A DNA stretch of 64,000 bases, from assembly GCF_025291715.1 (NCBI RefSeq), contig NZ_JAMBIZ010000012.1:1-64000 (forward strand), read 5' to 3'. Under the pieces are notes generated by a model that was given only the letters and a program-made list of their open reading frames with translations, had not been told where the DNA came from and searched no databases. The position numbers and the translations under genes are program-made. Shown here one piece after another: positions 36,195-45,192 of the stretch. Origin of the DNA: Metasolibacillus sp. Lineage in GTDB: Bacteria > Bacillota > Bacilli > Bacillales_A > Planococcaceae. Each line of letters begins with the position of its first letter. The first letter of the stretch is position 1.

Positions 36195-37856
36195 TCAGTC
36201 CTTTAACATCGGCATTTGTACGCCTTTTTCTTTTGCTGTGCGAATTGCAATATCGTATCCTGCATCGGCATGACGCACAACCCCCATACCTGGGTCTGCT
36301 ACTAATACTCGTTTAATTTTTTCTGCTGCTAGCTCGCTTCCATCAGCCACAAGCACTTGACCTGCGTGCTGTGAGAAGCCCATACCTACGCCACCGCCAT
36401 GATGTAAGCTTACCCAGCTTGCACCGCTCGCTGTATTAACAAGTGCATTTAATAGCGGCCAGTCTGACACTGCATCCGTGCCATCACGCATTCCTTCTGT
36501 TTCTCGGTTCGGTGAGGCTACAGAGCCTGAGTCTAAATGGTCACGACCAAACACAATCGGCGCTTTTAGCTCGCCACTTGCTACCATTTCGTTAACGCGT
36601 AATGCGAAGCGATGACGATCACCATAGCCTAGCCAGCAAATACGTGCAGGTAACCCTTGCCATTTCACCATTTTCTGAGCCATATCAATCCAGTTGACTA
36701 AGCCTTCATCCTGTGCGAACATTTCCTTCGCTAATGCATCTGTTTTGTAAATATCCTCTGGGTCACCAGATAATGCTGCCCAACGGAATGGCCCTTTCCC
36801 CTCACAGAACAGTGGACGAATGTACGCTGGTACGAAGCCTGGGAAGTCGAAGGCATTTTCAACACCCATTTCCTGCGCATATGCACGAATATTATTGCCA
36901 TAGTCGAATACTTCCGCACCCTTCTCTTGGAATTCTAACATTGTGCGCACATGCTCTGCCATTGTTTCCTTCGCTTTTTGCTCATATGTTTTCGGGTCAG
37001 CCTTGCGCAGTGCAAATGCTTCCTCTAAAGTCATGCCATTTGGTACATAGCCGTTGATTGGGTCATGCGCTGATGTTTGGTCTGTTACGAAATCTGGAAT
37101 AATGCCACGATTTAATAGCTCACGGTTAACATCTGCACAGTTGCCTACAAGACCGATTGATGCAGGCTCATTTTTCTCACGTAGCTCATTTACTAACGCA
37201 ATCGCCTCATCTACTGTTTCTACTAAATAATCACAATATGCTTCTTTAATTTTACGTTCGATTTTCGCACGCTCTACTTCCACTACTAAAATAACTGCCC
37301 CAGCCATTTTACCTGCAAGTGGCTGTGCACCACTCATACCGCCCATACCACCAGTTAAAATAAATTTACCACGTAAATCCGCAGAGCCAAATACTTTTTT
37401 ACCAGCCTCTACAAAGCTTAAATACGTCCCTTGTAAAATACCTTGCGCTCCGATATAAATCCAGCTACCTGCTGTCATCTGTCCATACATCATTAAGTCG
37501 CGCTCTTCTAGCTCATAGAACTTATCCCAATTTGCCCATTGTGGCACTAAATTGGAGTTCGCAATTAATACGCGTGGTGCATTTTCATGTGTGCGGAATA
37601 CTGCTACAGGCTTCCCTGATTGCACAATTAATGTCTCATCATTTTCAAGCTTCTTTAACGATTCAATAATTTGCTCATAGCTTTCCCAGTTACGTGCCGC
37701 TTTACCGATACCACCATAAACAACTAGCTCGTCTGGATTTTCTGCTACTTCAGGGTCAAGGTTGTTCATTAGCATGCGCATTGCCGCTTCCTGTGTCCAT
37801 CCTTTACATGTTAATTCATTTCCTCTTGGTGCTTTAATGTTTGTTTTAAAAGTCAT
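36195..37856 (-). CDS. hutU: Urocanate hydratase
   Basis: 553-residue NAD-dependent urocanase converting urocanate to 4-imidazolone-5-propionate. The start at 37856 is chosen because AAGGGAGAG is well spaced to it, not to the TTG six bases earlier. Signatures: [19 protein letters not shown] (NAD loop), [14 protein letters not shown], and the catalytic-cysteine block [20 protein letters not shown] around residue 410. Length is typical. It sits between the YjiH-like permease gene and hutI in a leftward operon. Confidence 0.96.
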   Translation of the reverse strand: MTFKTNIKAPRGNELTCKGWTQEAAMRMLMNNLDPEVAENPDELVVYGGIGKAARNWESYEQIIESLKKLENDETLIVQSGKPVAVFRTHENAPRVLIANSNLVPQWANWDKFYELEERDLMMYGQMTAGSWIYIGAQGILQGTYLSFVEAGKKVFGSADLRGKFILTGGMGGMSGAQPLAGKMAGAVILVVEVERAKIERKIKEAYCDYLVETVDEAIALVNELREKNEPASIGLVGNCADVNRELLNRGIIPDFVTDQTSAHDPINGYVPNGMTLEEAFALRKADPKTYEQKAKETMAEHVRTMLEFQEKGAEVFDYGNNIRAYAQEMGVENAFDFPGFVPAYIRPLFCEGKGPFRWAALSGDPEDIYKTDALAKEMFAQDEGLVNWIDMAQKMVKWQGLPARICWLGYGDRHRFALRVNEMVASGELKAPIVFGRDHLDSGSVASPNRETEGMRDGTDAVSDWPLLNALVNTASGASWVSLHHGGGVGMGFSQHAGQVLVADGSELAAEKIKRVLVADPGMGVVRHADAGYDIAIRTAKEKGVQMPMLKD

Positions 37857-37871
37857 TATCAATCTCTCCCT

Positions 37872-39194
37872 TTAAAATAATAAAAATGCAATTGGTGTTA
37901 CTAAAATTAACGTTAAAACTACGCGTTCAAACCAAATAATAATCATTTGACGAATAGATAACGGAATGTCTGTTGATAAAATAACTGGAATAACAGCCGA
38001 GAAAAATAGAATGGCTGATATCGATACAACTGCTACAATAAATTTCGTCACCATTGCTGCCTGTGTTACGACTAATGCAGGTAAAAACATTTCTGCAATT
38101 GATAACGATACCGCTTTTGCTGCAAGCATTGGATCTGGTATTTGCAATATATAAGTAAATGGCACAAAGATATACGCAACGATATCAAAAACAGGTGTAT
38201 ACGTTGCAAGTACCACTCCTAATAAGCCTACTGACAAAATGGAAGGAATAACCCCCATCGTCATAATGAGTCCATCTTTCAAATGAAGATATAAATTCTT
38301 CATTAGTGGCGGTGTTGCGTCAACTGCCACCATCGCTTCATGCCATGCTGTTTTCAAACGGTCCTTGCGTACAATCACTTCTGGTTGATGTGTTGAGCCT
38401 TCATAGCAATCGTTACTCATGGAGCGTAGCGGGTAAATTCTCGCAGTGATAGCGGTTACAATAAAGGTAATGACTAAAGTCACCCAGAAGAATGCGTTCC
38501 AATGCTCCATTAAATCAAGCGTTTTGGCAACAACGACCATAAATGTAGCTGATACAGTTGAAAAGCCTGTTGCAATAATTGCCGCTTCGCGGATCGTATA
38601 CTTCCCTTCTTTGAAAACGCGATTTGTTAATAATAGTCCGACTGAGTAGCTCCCTACAAACGACGCTACAGCATCGACTGCTGAACGTCCCGGTGTTCTA
38701 AACAGCGGCTTCATAACGGGCTGCATAAATACCCCAATAAATTCTAATAAGCCATAGCTAACCAATAATGCTAAAAAGATTGCACCAATTGGAATCAAGA
38801 CCCCTACAGGCTTAATCAGCTTTTCCATTAAAAACGGGCCAATATCAGGATTAAACAACCATGCTGGGCCGAAGCCAAAAATTAGCATAATACCAGCAGC
38901 TAATCCGCCAATCTTGAAAATAGATAATATAATGTCAACTTTCGATTTTTTCCACTTGCCTGTAACAAACGGATATAACGCCCCAAGGACTAATATGAGA
39001 ATAATATAAACATTGATTACTTGTGGAACATTTGTCGAAAGAAACGTTACAATATGATCAATTAAAATAGATGACTTTCCTTGCCATTCAAACGTTACAA
39101 AGAAACTAAATATCCCAATCAAACTACACACAATCATTTTCACAGCTTGTTGAGGGCGAAACCCTAGGAGCTCTGTTTGTTGATTAGTTGTCAT
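37872..39194 (-). CDS. YjiH-family (nucleoside-recognition/Gate domain) membrane protein of the hut operon
   Basis: 440-residue multi-spanning membrane protein of the YjiH/Gate-domain family. Two repeat-like segments FRTPGRSAVDAVASFVGSYS and SLSIAEMFLPALVVTQAAMV, plus GFSTVSATFMVVVAKTLDLM, are typical. It is the first gene of the hut operon, so it may move histidine, urocanate or a pathway product. This is a context inference, since no substrate is established for the family. GGGGGGG precedes the ATG. It is divergent from the AraC-type regulator. Confidence 0.8.
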   Translation of the reverse strand: MTTNQQTELLGFRPQQAVKMIVCSLIGIFSFFVTFEWQGKSSILIDHIVTFLSTNVPQVINVYIILILVLGALYPFVTGKWKKSKVDIILSIFKIGGLAAGIMLIFGFGPAWLFNPDIGPFLMEKLIKPVGVLIPIGAIFLALLVSYGLLEFIGVFMQPVMKPLFRTPGRSAVDAVASFVGSYSVGLLLTNRVFKEGKYTIREAAIIATGFSTVSATFMVVVAKTLDLMEHWNAFFWVTLVITFIVTAITARIYPLRSMSNDCYEGSTHQPEVIVRKDRLKTAWHEAMVAVDATPPLMKNLYLHLKDGLIMTMGVIPSILSVGLLGVVLATYTPVFDIVAYIFVPFTYILQIPDPMLAAKAVSLSIAEMFLPALVVTQAAMVTKFIVAVVSISAILFFSAVIPVILSTDIPLSIRQMIIIWFERVVLTLILVTPIAFLLF

Positions 39195-39346
39195 TCTATC
39201 CCCCCCTTACTTACACTTTAAATTTCTTTCAATTCTGAATAAATGGATTTACATTGCACAATATAGTAATATTTAAAGAAATAAATATCTACTTACGATT
39301 TAAAATATAAATAATATAAGAAATAGAATTTATTAAAGGTGATAAC
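39195..39346. promoter_or_regulatory. Divergent hut operon / regulator control region
   Basis: 152 bp, very AT-rich, carrying the promoters of the leftward hut operon and the rightward AraC-type regulator. Repeated AATATAAATAATATAAG-like words occur near 39305-39320, and TATAGTAATATTTAAAG near 39262. No single operator can be fixed by eye. Confidence 0.4.
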
Positions 39347-40789
39347 ATGCGTATTTTATTAATTGATCGAGATATTGAAGAGGCACGAGGCATTAGCTGG
39401 TATATAAAAAATTACTTCCCTAGCCATGTTGAGGTGGAGTATGTGCAAGATACAGCGCAGCTACAAATTTCTATGGAGACATTGCAGCCACATGTCATCA
39501 TCGTTGAAATTGAAATGGTGACACCTTCTATTGAAAAGCTGCTGCAACGCTATCAGCCACATATTGTCGCATTAACTGCACAGCCGATTTTTCAGCATGC
39601 TGCAAAAGCCATTCAATTACAAGCTGCCCAGTTATTTGTGAAGCCTATTCCATTAGAGCAGTTAAAAACAACATTGCTCGCTTTAAATATTGATCGCGCT
39701 AGACCTATAGCAACAACAGCCGCAACGGATGTCCAGCTATATGTTGATTTATATTTAAAAAAGCCAACAATTATTGATGTAAAGGAAAAGCATTTTTTCA
39801 TTATTGAGCCATCCCATTTTGAATCAAATTTACAGCTTTATCAATGGTTTATTGAGCTGCGTTTGTTCCAGCAAATGACGGCTTTACCTCTACAAAATCG
39901 CATTATTTGTGTTGTGGAAAATGTAGGGCGTGACGAATTATTAAAGCAGCTCCGTTTACTTATTCAAGAATGGCATGTCGTCAGCTCACAATATATGAAT
40001 ATTGCATTGTACGATGGTGATAATGCCACGATACGTGAAATGTATGATGAGGTAAAAAAAGTGTTGATTCAACGCTTTTACAAAGGCTATGAGCATATTT
40101 TCCTTAGCTCTGAGCAATTTTCAATTGTGAGGCTTGACCCACTATTAACACCAGAGGAGCAGCAGCTATGGATTAATAGCTTGGAAGAGAGAAATACAGG
40201 TGCAATTAAAGCATTCCTTTATCAGCTCGCAAAGGCAGATACATTTTATCATCATGATGATGTACGCATTCATTTAACAAGTGTACTTGCGCAATTGCGA
40301 CGCTATATGATGAAATATCATTTGCAGCAGCAAGCATCAATCGAGGCAGATTATCGCAAGCTTTTTCACTTGATTTTGGAGGGGCCGATTTTATATTCGA
40401 TTTTGCAGGAAATGATGCTGTTTACGCAAACGCTTATAGATGCTGTGGAAAAGTCGAAGGAGCAGTTGAAGGCAGATTACAGCGAGTTAGCCATCGAGCT
40501 CATCCAGCGTGAATTTAGCGATAGCACGTTGAACTTGCACAGTGTAGCTCAGCAGCTCGGTATTAGCCCGAATTATTTAAGTACCCTCTTTTCTAAAAAA
40601 CAGGGCATTCCTTTTAAGCGTTATGTGCAAAATGTGCGCATTCAAGCGGCATGTAAAACGTTATTAGAAACCGATGCCTCCATTACAGAGGTTGCACAGT
40701 TGAATGGCTTTGAGGATGTTAATTATTTTATTAAAGTATTCAAGCAGCAACAAGGGACAACACCGTATCGCTATCGCATGTTAACCTGA
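39347..40789 (+). CDS. Response-regulator-like AraC-family transcriptional regulator, probable hut activator
   Basis: 480-residue protein. Residues 1-110 form a receiver-type domain: LLIDRDIEEARG (acidic pair Asp7/Asp9) and the conserved Lys99 in LFVKPI. The phosphorylation site, however, is Glu54 (IIVEIEM) instead of Asp, so it may be phosphorylation-independent. A ~260-residue middle domain has no recognised family. Two AraC HTH motifs end the protein: LNLHSVAQQLGISPNYLSTL and ITEVAQLNGFEDVNYFIKVF. It is divergent from the hut operon and is the likely regulator. There is no linked histidine kinase. Confidence 0.82.
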   Translation: MRILLIDRDIEEARGISWYIKNYFPSHVEVEYVQDTAQLQISMETLQPHVIIVEIEMVTPSIEKLLQRYQPHIVALTAQPIFQHAAKAIQLQAAQLFVKPIPLEQLKTTLLALNIDRARPIATTAATDVQLYVDLYLKKPTIIDVKEKHFFIIEPSHFESNLQLYQWFIELRLFQQMTALPLQNRIICVVENVGRDELLKQLRLLIQEWHVVSSQYMNIALYDGDNATIREMYDEVKKVLIQRFYKGYEHIFLSSEQFSIVRLDPLLTPEEQQLWINSLEERNTGAIKAFLYQLAKADTFYHHDDVRIHLTSVLAQLRRYMMKYHLQQQASIEADYRKLFHLILEGPILYSILQEMMLFTQTLIDAVEKSKEQLKADYSELAIELIQREFSDSTLNLHSVAQQLGISPNYLSTLFSKKQGIPFKRYVQNVRIQAACKTLLETDASITEVAQLNGFEDVNYFIKVFKQQQGTTPYRYRMLT

Positions 40790-40865
40790 TGCGCACATTA
40801 AAGCATATTTTTCGCACGCAACCTATCAAAACGCATGAAATCTAACCTCGATTTCATGCGCTCTT

Positions 40866-41930
40866 TTATTCATTGATAATCCATTTATCTGCTTGCTTTG
40901 TCATATGAAATACATGTTCACTAACCCCTGCTCGCCCGTATTGATATCGCACTTCTACCTGATTATCAGCAATCGGCGAAACCTTTCGATAGGCTGCCTC
41001 TAAAAATAGCTCGCCCATACGTGTAATCGATACTGAAGAATCTAACATGGATTGTGCCAATGCACCATCACCAAAAAGACTATCATATAAAAACAAATCA
41101 AAATGTTGCTCAGGTGTATAGTCCGCTGTTTCTTGTCCAGCTAAATAGATAGAGGTTGTATCCTCTTCCGTTGCTAGCCCAACAACCTCACCATAAATTT
41201 TATGGACAGGTGTAATTGTCCCTGCCTGTACGGTGTTTCTAGCAGGAAAATGATTAATTAAAAAATATTCGCGTGCGTTCAATAGCTGGTCATAGCCACC
41301 TACAATTGTTACACCATTTTCTTTATAATAGTCCATAATTTCTGATTGCACTTGCTTGCCATTTACTTTTAATTGCCCATTTTTCAGTACAATCCGATCT
41401 CCTGGCACAGCAATAACCTCGTAATAAGCATCCGAATATGTCGGCAAATGACTTGTCGTATTTGTCATTGTACGGACAATATCACCAGCCTTATAGACAA
41501 CGCCATCATATAAATTCGCTTTGCGTTCGATGACTGTATGGAAAGTATTTGTACTTCCCTCTAACGAAAAGGCTTCTCGATCGACATAATGCAATCCATC
41601 CACTTTATCAAAATGCGGCAGCTCTGCCAATTCCTCATAGCGAATCGAAGATAGCTCCTGCTTTTTTTGCAAGGCAGAAATTTGTGCTAAATCATCGAGT
41701 GGATCATATGGGATTTCTGGTCCTTCATTTGATGAAAGCTGCTCTATCGGGTTAAACGTAATAAATAGAAACAGCGCTACTACAGCGATTGCTGCGGTTA
41801 CAAATGGTACTTGCCAAGAAGGCTTTTTCGCTGGCGCTCGCAAGTTTTCATATACACGTTGCTTTATTCGTCTCTCCTGCATGGATGTGTCGCCCATCAT
41901 TTTATCAAGCTTGCGTTTAAAGTCGCTCAA
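40866..41930 (-). CDS. Membrane anti-sigma factor with signal-peptidase-I-like (S26) domain lacking catalytic residues
   Basis: 354-residue single-pass protein. Cytoplasmic residues 1-40 are followed by one membrane helix (about 42-58). The extracytoplasmic part (about 145-252) resembles the S26 core: AGDIVRTM (box C-like), YEVIAVPGDRIVLKNGQLKV (box D-like) and EYFLINHFPARNTVQAG (box E-like). The catalytic Lys position (VKR in leader peptidases) reads YYE, and no SMxPT serine motif is present. The TTG start overlaps the sigma stop (TTGA, 41927-41930), marking it as the cognate anti-sigma. Residues 255-354 are unrecognised. Confidence 0.72.
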   Translation of the reverse strand: MSDFKRKLDKMMGDTSMQERRIKQRVYENLRAPAKKPSWQVPFVTAAIAVVALFLFITFNPIEQLSSNEGPEIPYDPLDDLAQISALQKKQELSSIRYEELAELPHFDKVDGLHYVDREAFSLEGSTNTFHTVIERKANLYDGVVYKAGDIVRTMTNTTSHLPTYSDAYYEVIAVPGDRIVLKNGQLKVNGKQVQSEIMDYYKENGVTIVGGYDQLLNAREYFLINHFPARNTVQAGTITPVHKIYGEVVGLATEEDTTSIYLAGQETADYTPEQHFDLFLYDSLFGDGALAQSMLDSSVSITRMGELFLEAAYRKVSPIADNQVEVRYQYGRAGVSEHVFHMTKQADKWIINE

Positions 41931-42424
41931 TTACTTTCGACCTCCTCTTCCTCAAAAAACTCTTTTAATTGCTGCTTCGCTCGTCGCAGCCGTGTTTTCA
42001 CCGTATTTTCGTTGAGCTGTAAATAGTCTGCTATTTCTGCAATCGACTGCTCATCATAATAAAAGAGTATTAATGGCTCACGATATTTTAATGGTAGCTG
42101 AAAAAGATTTTTCTCGAGCGCTGCAAGTTGCTCCTGCTCTAACATCATTTCCTCTACACCTTTTGTCGATGTAAAAATCGTTTCAAATAATACGTCTTTT
42201 TTATGCTTCCACGAGCGTAAATAATCCTTTGCACGATTAGCTGTCACTTTAGTTAAATAGGTTTTTAATGACGCTTCCTGACGAAATTGCTCGCTTTTTT
42301 GAAAAAATGTAACGAATACTTCCTGTACAATATCTTCAGCTGTCGACCAATTTTTTACGTATAAATAAGCGATACGCACTAAATAGCGTGAATGCTCATC
42401 AATAATTTGGTCAATATCATTCAT
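41927..42424 (-). CDS. ECF-type RNA polymerase sigma factor
   Basis: 165-residue sigma-70 family protein. Region 2: YLVRIAYLYVKNWSTAEDIV, then QEVFVTFFQ. Region 4: LPLKYREPLILFYYDEQSIA and EIADYLQLNENTVKTRLRRA. It resembles Bacillus SigX/SigW-class factors in size but cannot be assigned to one. Its gene lies about 20 bases downstream of a polysaccharide deacetylase gene and overlaps its anti-sigma gene. A cell-envelope response regulon is a reasonable inference. Confidence 0.9.
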   Translation of the reverse strand: MNDIDQIIDEHSRYLVRIAYLYVKNWSTAEDIVQEVFVTFFQKSEQFRQEASLKTYLTKVTANRAKDYLRSWKHKKDVLFETIFTSTKGVEEMMLEQEQLAALEKNLFQLPLKYREPLILFYYDEQSIAEIADYLQLNENTVKTRLRRAKQQLKEFFEEEEVESN

Positions 42425-42444
42425 TTGTCAAATCTCACCCTTTT

Positions 42445-43683
42445 CTATTGCCATATCATGTTACCGTTTACGTAAGTGGTAAATTGTTCGAATGACTTTT
42501 TCTCTGTCATTCCAAATCTACATACTTCATAGTTGGAAGCATTCATATTTGCATAACCCTCCACTGTTGTAAAGGCAATTAATAATCCTACCTCTTTAGC
42601 TGCCCGCATAAACTCCTCATTATAATGCCCATATGGATAAGCTAACGAAATGGCGTCTGGCACTTGTTGTCGATTATGTTGTAAATCCATTATAATCTCT
42701 TCCTCTGAGCGCTCTAAAGCAATTCCTATACCCTCATTAAGTGAATGCAAGTCATATGTGTGTGCTTCAAACTGAAAGACATCTGCTAGCTCTATCAAAT
42801 CGGAATTCGTGAAAAATTGTAGTGGCCCTTCTGCATCGAATACTTGCCCCTCTTGCGCTCTATTTACACGCGAGGAAATAATATGCTGAATCGCGGTAAG
42901 GCCGTATTGCTTTAAAATAGGATAGGCATACTCCTTCGTTGATAGTAAACCATCATCAAATGTAATTAATAGCGCATTTGTTGGTACAACAAGGCGTCCT
43001 TCCAAATAATCATAAAATTGATTTGCCGTCAATGTTTTAAATTTATTATCCGCTAAGTAGTCCATTTGCTGTTCAAAAGCCTCTAGCGAAATTGTACTTG
43101 CTGTCGTTTTCATTAAGCTTTTTGGCAAAATATGATGATAAACAAGCACTGGCAGCCCTTCATCAAGAGCAACAGATTGCTTAGACACATACCCTAAGCG
43201 TTCCCCTATATTTACGATATACCAATCTCTTTCTTCTTGCACTACTGGATAACGATAGCCTGCTTCTAAATACATTAACTTTGCACTCTGCAAATTAGCT
43301 TCATCATAAACAATGGTTTTTTGTTGTGTTTTGATTGCAGCATGCTGCTCTGTATGTACCGATGTCATTATCTTCTTTTTTTCAACAATCGCTTGCCCTT
43401 TGCGAACAAAGACAGGCATTTTCCCTAAACGCAGCTCATAATAAGCCTCATCTTCGCCGATAATTGCAAAAGGCTGATTCGCCTCTATCTCACCTATTTT
43501 CAGGAATGTCATATCTTTCATATAAATTGGCTGACGCTCCTGCAATATGATAAACTCTCGCTCCTCAGCTTGGAAGCCTTGCGCGAATGCCTCCGTTTCA
43601 ATTGAAATCCACTTCGTGTAAATAATTATAATCAATATAACTAAGCCAACAAGTAACAGCCCATTTATATAAACTTTTCTCAT
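42445..43683 (-). CDS. Polysaccharide deacetylase (NodB-like) with SH3-like N-terminus
   Basis: 412-residue membrane-anchored enzyme. The ATG at 43683 is chosen for spacing from GGGAGG; others lie just upstream. One helix (about 5-22) is followed by an SH3-like region ending in DWYIVNIGERLGYVS (about 130-170). The NodB homology domain comes after: GLPVLVYHHIL, LLITFDDGLLS (catalytic Asp and metal Asp), FEAHTYDLHS (metal His pair) and SLAYPYGHY. It fits the IcaB/PgaB-like or peptidoglycan/GlcNAc deacetylase class. It is the first gene before the sigma/anti-sigma pair and is probably cotranscribed with it. Confidence 0.85.
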   Translation of the reverse strand: MRKVYINGLLLVGLVILIIIIYTKWISIETEAFAQGFQAEEREFIILQERQPIYMKDMTFLKIGEIEANQPFAIIGEDEAYYELRLGKMPVFVRKGQAIVEKKKIMTSVHTEQHAAIKTQQKTIVYDEANLQSAKLMYLEAGYRYPVVQEERDWYIVNIGERLGYVSKQSVALDEGLPVLVYHHILPKSLMKTTASTISLEAFEQQMDYLADNKFKTLTANQFYDYLEGRLVVPTNALLITFDDGLLSTKEYAYPILKQYGLTAIQHIISSRVNRAQEGQVFDAEGPLQFFTNSDLIELADVFQFEAHTYDLHSLNEGIGIALERSEEEIIMDLQHNRQQVPDAISLAYPYGHYNEEFMRAAKEVGLLIAFTTVEGYANMNASNYEVCRFGMTEKKSFEQFTTYVNGNMIWQ

Positions 43684-43797
43684 CATTTTGCCTCCCTCTG
43701 CCATTTAAGCACCGTACAGACGGAGAAATGAAAAAATAGTTTCAAAAAATAATTGGAAAATTTTTATGAGCTATTTTATTTATAGTTTCTCTGGGAT

Positions 43798-44137
43798 ATT
43801 TGCGAGTTCTCAAATTTATTTGCGACTTTCCCTTTTTATTTGCGAACTCTCGGATTTATTTGCGAGTTCTCAGATTTATTTGCGACTTTCCCTTTTTATT
43901 TGCGAACTCTCGGATTTATTTGCGACTTTCCCTTTTTATTTGCGAACTCTCAGATTTATTTGCGACTTTCCCTTTTTATTTGCGAACTCTCAGATTTATT
44001 TGCGACTTCCCTTTTTATTTGCGAGTTCTCAGATTTATTTGCGACTTTCCCTTTTTATTTGCGAACTCTCGGATTTATTTGCGACTTTCTCTTTTATATT
44101 TGCGACTTCTCAGATTTATTTGCGGCTCCTCTCCGCC
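43798..44137 (+). repeat. Tandem array of 17 copies of a 20-nt ATTTGCGA repeat
   Basis: Units of 20 nt begin ATTTGCGA. Two main types alternate: type A ATTTGCGACTTTCCCTTTTT and type B ATTTGCGA(AC/GT)TCTC(A/G)GATTT. I count 17 units; one has 19 nt, one 21 nt, and the last (ATTTGCGGCTCC...) is degenerate. All three plus-strand frames stay open because the repeat lacks stops, giving meaningless FANSQIYLRL-type peptides. There are no unique spacers, so it is not CRISPR. Coding is unlikely. Confidence 0.88.
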
Positions 44138-44479
44138 TGCACTTACTGATTCAAGAGCTTTCAGCAAAATATCGCCAATTATGAACAATTTTCAAACTTT
44201 CTGTATAAAACACTCGTTTTTGGCTACCATAACCTTGACAGAATAGATGGTTTTCCACCATAATTTTAGTCGTAAGCAATAATTATTATAAAAAAGCAAT
44301 AACTATTAATAAAGCGCATTTATATATGCAATATGCTTGACATTCACTGTCATTGTTAAGCTTGTTACATATGGCTCCAACGCCTTTTAGCATGTCTATA
44401 ATGCATTTCATTTCTCACTTGGAGGCGCTTCGTGTAGAATAGTGATTGTAGTTTTTCATAAACAAGGAGGAAATTTATC
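44138..44479 (+). promoter_or_regulatory. ahpC upstream region with candidate promoter and PerR-like box
   Basis: TTGACA (44235-44240) with CATAAT 18 bp downstream forms a candidate promoter. CAATAAT-T-ATTATAA (44277-44291) fits the PerR 7-1-7 consensus TTATAAT-N-ATTATAA in 11 of 14 positions, just downstream of the predicted start. A second TTGACA occurs near 44338, with no clear -10. No gene lies in this interval. Confidence 0.45.
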
Positions 44480-45043
44480 ATGGCATTAATCGGCAAAAAA
44501 ATAGAAGAATTCCAAGCTCAAGCTTTCCAAAAAGGTGAATTCATCGACGTATCTTCAGAAAACTTCCAAGGTCAATGGAGCGTTGTTTGCTTCTACCCAG
44601 CAGACTTCACATTCGTTTGCCCAACTGAATTAGAAGATTTACAAAACCAATATGCAACTCTAAAAGAACTAGGTGTTGAAGTATACTCTGTATCAACTGA
44701 CACACACTTTACACATAAAGCATGGCACGATTCTTCTGAAGCAATCGGCAAAATCGAGTACATCATGATTGGTGACCCATCTCACAATATTTCTACAATC
44801 TTTGATGTGTTGGATGAAGAATCTGGTCTTGCTAACCGTGGTACATTCATCATCGATCCAGATGGTGTTGTACAAACTGTTGAAATCAATGCTGACGGTA
44901 TCGGTCGCGATGCAAGCACATTAGTAAACAAAATTAAAGCAGCACAATATGTACGCAACAATCCAGGCGAAGTTTGCCCAGCTAAATGGCAAGAAGGTTC
45001 TGCTACATTAAAACCAAGCCTTGAATTAGTAGGTAAAATCTAA
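44480..45043 (+). CDS. ahpC: Alkyl hydroperoxide reductase subunit C (peroxiredoxin)
   Basis: 187-residue typical 2-Cys peroxiredoxin that reduces H2O2 and organic peroxides. The peroxidatic Cys47 is in [16 protein letters not shown], and the resolving Cys166 is in [10 protein letters not shown]. Sequence and length match Bacillus AhpC closely. AAGGAGG lies ahead of the ATG. It is followed by a strong terminator and then ahpF, so ahpC should be expressed above ahpF. PerR control is suggested by the box at 44277. Confidence 0.96.
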   Translation: MALIGKKIEEFQAQAFQKGEFIDVSSENFQGQWSVVCFYPADFTFVCPTELEDLQNQYATLKELGVEVYSVSTDTHFTHKAWHDSSEAIGKIEYIMIGDPSHNISTIFDVLDEESGLANRGTFIIDPDGVVQTVEINADGIGRDASTLVNKIKAAQYVRNNPGEVCPAKWQEGSATLKPSLELVGKI

Positions 45044-45057
45044 GCAACAAAAACAAA

Positions 45058-45107
45058 GGCTGTCTGGAAAGTAGGCTAACACACCACTTTCCAGACAGCT
45101 ATTTTTT
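45058..45107 (+). terminator. Terminator between ahpC and ahpF
   Basis: GGCTGTCTGGAAAGT pairs exactly with ACTTTCCAGACAGCT (45058-45100), followed by ATTTTTTA. It allows a higher ahpC level with partial read-through into ahpF. Confidence 0.85.
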
Positions 45108-45192
45108 AATATATAAAAGGCCATGTTGATTTTTTTTTGCCTTTTAATAGTTCTGGAGCTTTTTAAATTTATTAAAACAAGGAGTTTTATTG

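Noticed and set aside
43798..44137. CRISPR array
   Set aside because: The 20-nt units are contiguous and alternate between two sequence types. There are no unique spacers and no cas genes in the window.
43766..44246. Three overlapping open frames across the 20-nt repeats that could be repeat proteins
   Set aside because: All three frames are open only because the repeat lacks stop codons. The peptides are Phe/Leu/Arg/Ile-rich repeats with no ribosome site, signal or charge pattern of a real protein.
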